A DNA stretch of 43,089 nucleotides, from positions 1 to 43,089 of the forward strand of contig JAILEN010000033.1 in assembly GCA_024687655.1 (NCBI GenBank), given 5' to 3'. The notes under the pieces were generated by a model, which saw only the letters and a list, made by a program, of their open reading frames with translations, ran no database searches and had not been told where the DNA came from. A program made the position numbers and the translations under genes. This stretch comes from Lachnospiraceae bacterium (GTDB lineage: Bacteria; Bacillota; Clostridia; Lachnospirales; Lachnospiraceae). Below are positions 37,168 through 43,089 of the stretch, in pieces (position 1 is the first letter of the stretch; every line of letters begins with the position of its first letter).

Positions 37168-38142
37168 TATTATCCAGCTTACCAAATAAATGATAAAGCA
37201 CATGGTAAGGGTCTTTTCCGTTCCCGTTAAGTTTTTATACGCCATATTTATGAACATACCCAGGGGCCAGTGGATGGAGATCACACCCATGGAATATGAG
37301 GATAGTGTCTCGATAAAGCGCTTGACTACCTTAGGCAGCTTTTCAAAGGGCAGGATCATCATCCATAAAAAGATGATGGGGGATACCACGAAAAGTGCGG
37401 ATCCTGAAAAGGCCAGGGTCTGCTCCGTACGGGGGAACAGCGGATCCCTGAAGTATAAAAGTATCGGAACTACGATGGTAAGCAGGATGCACCAAAGAGC
37501 ACGATGCTTTTTCAGCTGGTCCACCAGATGAGTCATAGCGATGACGATACCAAATATGGCAAAGGGAATGAGTTCGTATATCCTGCCTGCGGAGTACATG
37601 ATCTCATACCTTAAGGTCCTGAAAAATATGGTTGCACGACCGTCGTATTCGATCCAGAGACATACAAAAGAAGCGATCATCAAAAGCACGGCTACCACAC
37701 GCATGTCCATCACCTTAAAGAGGATGATGAAAAACAGGGTGAAAAGCATGGCCAGCCAGAGAAAATACATAGGGGGATTCACCTTTTCCACACATCCTGT
37801 AGCCACCTGCCAAAAGAGATCTGACAGGGTAACCCGATCCTCCAAATTAAGTATGATCTCCATTACCAGGTTAAAGATCCAGGATATAACGCCCCAAAAC
37901 AGATAGGGCACAAAGAGTCTCTTCATCCGTGCCAGTTTTTTTTCACGATTATCTCCCACAAGTACCGGCTCTCCCAGGTAAAAGGCTATGAGTAAAAAGA
38001 TGGCCACCGGCATCTCACGTAAAAATATGTAAGGGCCGGGGTAATAGTCCCAGCTGGCATGAAAATGAAAGCATACTATCAGTACGCCATATATAAGCCG
38101 CATCATGCAGATGCCGTAATTTATCTCTCGTCTTTTTTCCAT
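37114..38142 (-). CDS. Acyltransferase-3 family membrane protein
   Basis: NYGICMMRLIYGVLIVCFHFHASWDYYPGPYIFLREMPVAIFLLIAFYLGE. Confidence 0.82.
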   Translation of the reverse strand: MEKRREINYGICMMRLIYGVLIVCFHFHASWDYYPGPYIFLREMPVAIFLLIAFYLGEPVLVGDNREKKLARMKRLFVPYLFWGVISWIFNLVMEIILNLEDRVTLSDLFWQVATGCVEKVNPPMYFLWLAMLFTLFFIILFKVMDMRVVAVLLMIASFVCLWIEYDGRATIFFRTLRYEIMYSAGRIYELIPFAIFGIVIAMTHLVDQLKKHRALWCILLTIVVPILLYFRDPLFPRTEQTLAFSGSALFVVSPIIFLWMMILPFEKLPKVVKRFIETLSSYSMGVISIHWPLGMFINMAYKNLTGTEKTLTMCFIIYLVSWIISFLIGLIPGKLSKMLVK

Positions 38143-39152
38143 AATTGTCCCACTTTACTAAATATAAGGTTCATAAGCATGGCTGCCATGGAAACCGCTA
38201 TCATATACAAAAGCATGTATAATAGCTTCCGCCCCAGTCCCACATCCCTGGAGAAGAAGTGGGGAAAGATATGCATCCTGAAAAGCTCGTGCAAAAGATA
38301 TATGTCCAGGGTCATATCCGACCACCGGGCGATAACCGGATCCATCTCATCCGAGGGCAGAAAGCCTGCGCTTACCCCCACAAAAAGTAGAATGAGTATC
38401 AGATAATCAAAACCGGAATGACCCAGATAGGTAGCCAAAAGGATGGCCACTAACATACAAGCCGATCCGATACACTTCCATAAAAGCTCACTGCCGTGGT
38501 TTATAAACCAGTCTGTCAGCATACAGGCATACATCCCCAGGCACATCTCCGCTATCCCACGAAACAGGGGAAAATTCACAACCTCCCCCGGGTCCATAAC
38601 AGCCACGTCCAGTGCGCCCCTTTTTACATAGATCACAAACAAAAAGAGGATGATCATAGCCGGAGCCAGGTATCCCACAAAAAAACGCCGCATATATTTT
38701 AACATGAAAAAGATGAGAAAGCTGGCGATCATCATCACGGAAAGATACCACAGGGTGGGGTTGATATAGTCCCAGCCCCGATCCAGGCCGATGCCCTGTA
38801 AAAGGGCGATCTCAAATTTGGAGTCCCATAGAAGGGGGATAGCCGGCAGCTTGTTCTTGCCCAGAAGCATGATGGCGCAAAAGGTAAGGATGAAGGATAA
38901 AATATATTTGGGCCAGATCTGGGCATACCGATGGAGCATAAAGCGGAGGGTATACCCGTATCTTTCACGGGATTCCTCGAACTTTGCGAAGATGAGGTAT
39001 CCGGACACCAAAAAGAAAAACTCCACCGCCAGATACCACCCCGATACAAAGCCTGCGTCATTCATCCAGGGAAAGGTGGTATCAAAATGGAAGGCAACGA
39101 TCATATATGTGAAAACGATACGCCAGATCACTATGGAGTTTTCTTTTTTCAT
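38121..39152 (-). CDS. Acyltransferase-3 family membrane protein
   Basis: SIVIWRIVFTYMIVAFHFDTTFPWMNDAGFVSGWYLAVEFFFLVSGYLIF. Confidence 0.85.
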   Translation of the reverse strand: MKKENSIVIWRIVFTYMIVAFHFDTTFPWMNDAGFVSGWYLAVEFFFLVSGYLIFAKFEESRERYGYTLRFMLHRYAQIWPKYILSFILTFCAIMLLGKNKLPAIPLLWDSKFEIALLQGIGLDRGWDYINPTLWYLSVMMIASFLIFFMLKYMRRFFVGYLAPAMIILFLFVIYVKRGALDVAVMDPGEVVNFPLFRGIAEMCLGMYACMLTDWFINHGSELLWKCIGSACMLVAILLATYLGHSGFDYLILILLFVGVSAGFLPSDEMDPVIARWSDMTLDIYLLHELFRMHIFPHFFSRDVGLGRKLLYMLLYMIAVSMAAMLMNLIFSKVGQLWKKDER

Positions 39153-40828
39153 CCACGCCCTCGCTTTTTACCCATGATCACCAAAAAACAAATGAAGGAG
39201 ATGGCAGAGACCCATTCCGCAAAATGCCAGAAGCCAGGTAGCTCGTATCTGAGTCTGATGACTCCGTCAAAGCCCGCGTCCACATCAAAGCAGATCTCAT
39301 CATTCTTACCATCCATTATAGCATAGGAGGTCCCTTTTTCATCCCTTATGGTATAATACTTATAGTTTAATACAGGAAGCTCTATGGTGGCTCCCTCAGG
39401 GGACATAACATAGATATCCATAGAGGTGCCCACTCTTTCCAGCTCGTAGGCCTCTGCCTCACCTGCCGTCACATCTATCTTTTTCTTAAAGTCCTCCCGG
39501 ACGGCATCCGGACGCAGATATTCGATAAAGCCCATATCATAGGTATCCAGATCAGCTGTGGTCTCAAAGGTGTCCAACTCGGCATACTTTCCGTACACTC
39601 CGAAAAACCATACACACATAGCTGCCCCGATGGAGATGATGATAAAAGCGGTGCGGGTATTCTTTTTATTGCCTATAAGCGCAGTCAAAAGAAGGGTGAG
39701 CACCACCGTGGCCAGTCCCACATATCTCCAGGGAAACTGTACCTGAGCCAGGAGGTCACCGATGGCAGAGGACTTGGCAAGTGCATTCCAGGGGAAGATA
39801 TCCGAGGATACAAAAAGCAGGATGATAGCCGACAGGGTCAAAACCTTGATCCGTTTATCGGCCCTTTTGCTTATGATGACAGCTATGGCCGCCACCAATA
39901 CTCCCATCAGCACCATCCCTGGTGTGGTAAGCATCCGATCATCCGATATGCTGGGATCCAGATTGGAAAAAGGTATCATAAAAAAGTCAAAAAACTCATA
40001 CAGCCTGGTACCACTCTCCTGGATCTGGCGGGCATTACCCACCACCTGGTTGATGCGGACATTTTCAGTTAAAAAGTAATCCACAAAGGGAATAGTAAAG
40101 AAAAGCGTTATCAACAGGGTGGCTGCCGCCGAGATCAAGTAGGTGGACAGGGCTTCAGGTGTGAAGGTCTTTTTTATGTTGATCACACAGATGATGATGA
40201 GACATATCCCGGTTATCTCCAGGGTCATCATATGGGTAAGTAATATCCCGGACATGCCAAGGGTAAGATAAAAATTGGCTTCTGTTTTGGCATCCTTTTC
40301 TTCCTGTGCTGTCCATCCATAGATAAGACATACCCCACAGGCTACCATTGGCAAGAAGAGCATGGCGGTGTATTCACCCACCGCCGCCCTGATATAAAGG
40401 TCCAGAAGCCTGTAATTTGAGGTGGAATAGACGAAGGCAGCAAGAGCGCCCAGGAAGCTGTCAGCAGTGATACGGCTAAAGCAGCGGTATGCCACCAAAA
40501 CCGTAATTATATTTATAATTAGTAAAAAGAATTTATAGGCGGCAACTACGGGGACACCTAAAAGACGCAGCATGGCAGGCAGATACAACAGTATATCGCC
40601 GTAGTAGATGGATACGGGATAGCCGTAGCCATCCATCCAAAAGGATTGCATCCTGACGGGGAATATTCCGTTTTTAAGTTCCAGGTATATACCTTCGATG
40701 CGATTGATATGGAAGCCCAGATCCTGGCCGAAATGCCCCTCTATACCATGATATAAAAGGGGCAGTGAACAAAACGCCACTGCCAGAAACAGGATGATAT
40801 ACTCAGTTTTTTTTACGGTTTTACTCAT
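39149..40828 (-). CDS. Polytopic membrane protein (YfhO-like / 6-pyruvoyl-tetrahydropterin-synthase-related membrane family), GT-C-like candidate
   Basis: GQDLGFHINRIEGIYLELKNGIFPVRMQSFWMDGYGYPVSIYYGDILLYLPAMLRLLG; ATG at 40828 overlaps the upstream esterase stop region. Confidence 0.72.
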   Translation of the reverse strand: MSKTVKKTEYIILFLAVAFCSLPLLYHGIEGHFGQDLGFHINRIEGIYLELKNGIFPVRMQSFWMDGYGYPVSIYYGDILLYLPAMLRLLGVPVVAAYKFFLLIINIITVLVAYRCFSRITADSFLGALAAFVYSTSNYRLLDLYIRAAVGEYTAMLFLPMVACGVCLIYGWTAQEEKDAKTEANFYLTLGMSGILLTHMMTLEITGICLIIICVINIKKTFTPEALSTYLISAAATLLITLFFTIPFVDYFLTENVRINQVVGNARQIQESGTRLYEFFDFFMIPFSNLDPSISDDRMLTTPGMVLMGVLVAAIAVIISKRADKRIKVLTLSAIILLFVSSDIFPWNALAKSSAIGDLLAQVQFPWRYVGLATVVLTLLLTALIGNKKNTRTAFIIISIGAAMCVWFFGVYGKYAELDTFETTADLDTYDMGFIEYLRPDAVREDFKKKIDVTAGEAEAYELERVGTSMDIYVMSPEGATIELPVLNYKYYTIRDEKGTSYAIMDGKNDEICFDVDAGFDGVIRLRYELPGFWHFAEWVSAISFICFLVIMGKKRGRG

Positions 40829-40829
40829 A

Positions 40830-42194
40830 TCAATAGCCCAGGTAATCACAGATCTCCATGGCGGCCGTCCGGCCTATCTCGTTGTAGCCCAGCTGCTTGA
40901 AGTGGATGTTATCGTGTACGTCATCCACGCTGTCGGGAAGGGCATCTGCCTCTTTTACCATGGGATTGTATTTATTGTATTTTTTAACGGAGCCGTACTC
41001 CTCCAGGAAATATTCGGCAACCTTCTGATCGGATGACCACTTTTCCTCAACATCGGTGGCCATGATCACGTTTTTAAGAATGGGATCCCCTGAATCAGCC
41101 AAAAGCTTGTATGCCTCTCTGGGTCCGTTGGGCTTAAGGTTGTCCTCGATATCCCTGGTATTTATATAAGTGGTGTCATCCACATTCCTTACCATGCAAA
41201 GGCCCGCAAAGGATATCTTCTTTTTGGCGTGGCTGTGTTTTTTACCATACATATCTGACTTAAGAGAGGTATGAAGGCTGCAGAAATTTGTGTAATAGTC
41301 AGCGGCTCTCATGTCACTGTCCATTTCTCCCTGCATCCATAGATAACCCTTTCTGGACAGCTTAAAATGGCCGGCTTCTATCTCCTCGTCCATCACATCC
41401 ATGGCTCTGTCATAAAGCTTCATGGCTCTGTCATAAAAGGAACCCTCTATACCGGGTTTCCATTTTTCAATTGAGGATCCGGAATTGGCGGCATTGATAA
41501 GCCATACCTTTTCCTTTGTGATCCTGTTCCAGGTATAGCCAAAGGAGCCGTCCATACCATTTTTACCACCGGTATTGGAGCCTTTTGTCAGGTTGTTGGT
41601 ATGGCAGTATTTGTGCCGGGAGCCATTGGCTGTGAGATTGGCGGGTATAAAGCTTTCAGCATTCTTATCATTTAAGGTGATTTCGGAATTGTAATAGCCT
41701 ATATACTTGCCGCAATACTTATAGGCAGGAGCGTAGGTGGAATACACCGTACCCTCCGGACTTAAGATCTGCTGGGACTTGTAAAGAGAAAGCTCCTTTG
41801 CCACGGAGCAAAAGCCCTCCATATTACTCTGACCTATCAAAAGGATCAGGCTGATGGGGGCAGACTTCACCGCTACTCTGTAGACCTCACCATTTTTAAG
41901 GGTAACTCTGGCCACTCCGCAACCGGTGGCAGCCACCTTCTTTTTATCCTCGCTTACAAGCACAGCTACATCAGGAACCTTTGTGCCTGCCATTTCAGAA
42001 TCGATCCTCACCTGCTCTATACTTTTAATGGGAGAATCAAAGGTATACCTGTCATCATAGGTAAGGCTCAGGCGTGACTCCTGCCTTACCGTTTTTTTAA
42101 CCTTTTTGGCCTCTGTCGTCATAGGAGCGGAGAAAACGCTGCATACCACAGCCGATACCGCCAGGACTACGGCCAATGATTTTTTAAAAACCAT
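40830..42194 (-). CDS. Secreted SGNH-type carbohydrate esterase (sialate O-acetylesterase/SASA-like), copy 2
   Basis: Signal peptide MVFKKSLAVVLAVSAVVCSVFSAPMTTEAKK; ISLILLIGQSNMEGF; WLINAANSGSSIEKW; GYLWMQGEMDSDM; DNIHFKQLGYNEIGR; paralogue of 32445-33818. Confidence 0.87.
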   Translation of the reverse strand: MVFKKSLAVVLAVSAVVCSVFSAPMTTEAKKVKKTVRQESRLSLTYDDRYTFDSPIKSIEQVRIDSEMAGTKVPDVAVLVSEDKKKVAATGCGVARVTLKNGEVYRVAVKSAPISLILLIGQSNMEGFCSVAKELSLYKSQQILSPEGTVYSTYAPAYKYCGKYIGYYNSEITLNDKNAESFIPANLTANGSRHKYCHTNNLTKGSNTGGKNGMDGSFGYTWNRITKEKVWLINAANSGSSIEKWKPGIEGSFYDRAMKLYDRAMDVMDEEIEAGHFKLSRKGYLWMQGEMDSDMRAADYYTNFCSLHTSLKSDMYGKKHSHAKKKISFAGLCMVRNVDDTTYINTRDIEDNLKPNGPREAYKLLADSGDPILKNVIMATDVEEKWSSDQKVAEYFLEEYGSVKKYNKYNPMVKEADALPDSVDDVHDNIHFKQLGYNEIGRTAAMEICDYLGY

Positions 42195-42234
42195 CCTTCG
42201 TAAAACCTCTTTCCTATTGAAAACTCGCCGACAG

Positions 42235-42263
42235 ATTATAGCACGATTATCGGCAGTTTGCAA
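42235..42263 (-). promoter_or_regulatory. Promoter TTGCAA-17-TATAAT for SGNH esterase copy 2
   Basis: -35 42258-42263, -10 42235-42240 on minus strand. Confidence 0.82.
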
Positions 42264-42266
42264 TAT

Positions 42267-42295
42267 TTTACATTTTCCCCTGTGGATGCTAAAAT
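42267..42295 (+). promoter_or_regulatory. Divergent promoter TTTACA-17-TAAAAT for the last acyltransferase gene
   Basis: -35 42267-42272, -10 42290-42295; about 30 nt before the TTG start. Confidence 0.68.
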
Positions 42296-42324
42296 GTGAC
42301 AGATGACAGAATTAGGAGAAAGAT

Positions 42325-43089
42325 TTGGATACTAAAGCTTCAAGAGACAATTCCTTTGATATAGCCAGGGCCCTGGCTTTTTTTGCGGTCATATGGGGAC
42401 ACCTTTTCCCCCTCCACGGAATGTGGTTTGTGTATGGGTTTCATCTTCAGGTGTTTTATATTGCCGCCGGATACTTTCTGCATACTGATTGTCCCCTCGG
42501 CTCCTTTGTGGCAAAAAAGGCAAAGAGGCTGGTGGTCCCCTACATCCTGGTGGGTGCAGCCATAAGTCTTGCCATGATGATTCAGGAGTATCTGAAGGGT
42601 AAGGAAGGCTTTGATGCCGCATCCTACCTCAAGGAGCAGCTTTACTATTACTATTGGGAGGGTACCTCTCCTATAGGCCCTATGTGGTTTTTGCCGGCTC
42701 TGTTTTATGCCCTGGTGATCGTGTTTTTGCTGGCTCAAAAGAAATACGGGTTGGGACTTCTGCCCTTTATCGTGGTGGGGGGATATCTGGCCTCCACTAA
42801 GATCTGGCTTCCCTTTTTCCTCCTTCACGGAGTGGTGGCAAGCGGATATGTGGGGATTGGATACTGCGTCGCCCGGTGCAAAAAGCCCCTTGAAGAAAAG
42901 CTTTCCAATAAGAAGGAGCCCCTTTTACTTGGGGTCTTTATGTGCGCTATGGTGATATGGGTTATCTTCCAAAAGACCATGACAGGAATGGTTTACCTAT
43001 ATGCAAATGATCTTCCGAGAGGGGCGATCGATTACTTTGGTTCCCTGGCAGCAGTTTATGCCATCTGGTACATATCAAAAAAGGTACTG
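42325..43089 (+). CDS. Acyltransferase-3 family membrane protein (3' partial; absent from the supplied ORF track)
   Basis: TTG start with SD aggag; open to window end: LDTKASRDNSFDIARALAFFAVIWGHLFPLHGMWFVYGFHLQVFYIAAGYFLH..GPMWFLPALFYALVIVFLL; paralogous to 36121-37167. Confidence 0.87.
   Translation, partial: MDTKASRDNSFDIARALAFFAVIWGHLFPLHGMWFVYGFHLQVFYIAAGYFLHTDCPLGSFVAKKAKRLVVPYILVGAAISLAMMIQEYLKGKEGFDAASYLKEQLYYYYWEGTSPIGPMWFLPALFYALVIVFLLAQKKYGLGLLPFIVVGGYLASTKIWLPFFLLHGVVASGYVGIGYCVARCKKPLEEKLSNKKEPLLLGVFMCAMVIWVIFQKTMTGMVYLYANDLPRGAIDYFGSLAAVYAIWYISKKVL

Noticed and set aside
1-43089. CRISPR arrays, tRNA/rRNA genes, transposase or phage genes
   Set aside because: No regularly spaced repeats, cloverleaf or rRNA-like sequence, and no transposase/integrase-like translation was recognised on either strand.

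Overview
The window reads as a low-GC Gram-positive (Lachnospiraceae-like, inferred) chromosome segment. It starts with the end of the F-ATPase operon (atpD 3' end, atpC, terminator). The remaining ~42 kb is one large envelope/exopolysaccharide-type glycan locus. Its composition is unusual: no initiating sugar-phosphate transferase, GT4-type glycosyltransferases or recognisable Wzx flippase were seen. Instead it has GDP-deoxyhexose synthesis (gmd plus an RMD-like reductase), three polyprenyl-phosphate-sugar-synthase-like GT2 enzymes, a GtrA-like flippase and a DPPR-synthase-like UbiA enzyme. It also has about a dozen polytopic GT-C or DUF6311-like membrane proteins, an LTA-synthase-like enzyme, seven acyltransferase-3 domains (one fused to a GT-C domain), two paralogous secreted SGNH esterases, a GH13 enzyme, and a secreted serpin whose gene overlaps that of a GT-C-like protein. 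My main hypothesis is an outside-assembled, heavily O-acylated glycan system. Non-coding signals include a strong promoter with a 5' hairpin and matching terminator around one secreted-protein gene, a duplicated promoter/leader on the two esterase genes, back-to-back divergent promoters, a candidate leaderless gene, and a large fold-back palindrome at the window start that is probably an assembly artefact. All family calls are from reading translations by eye; no searches were run.
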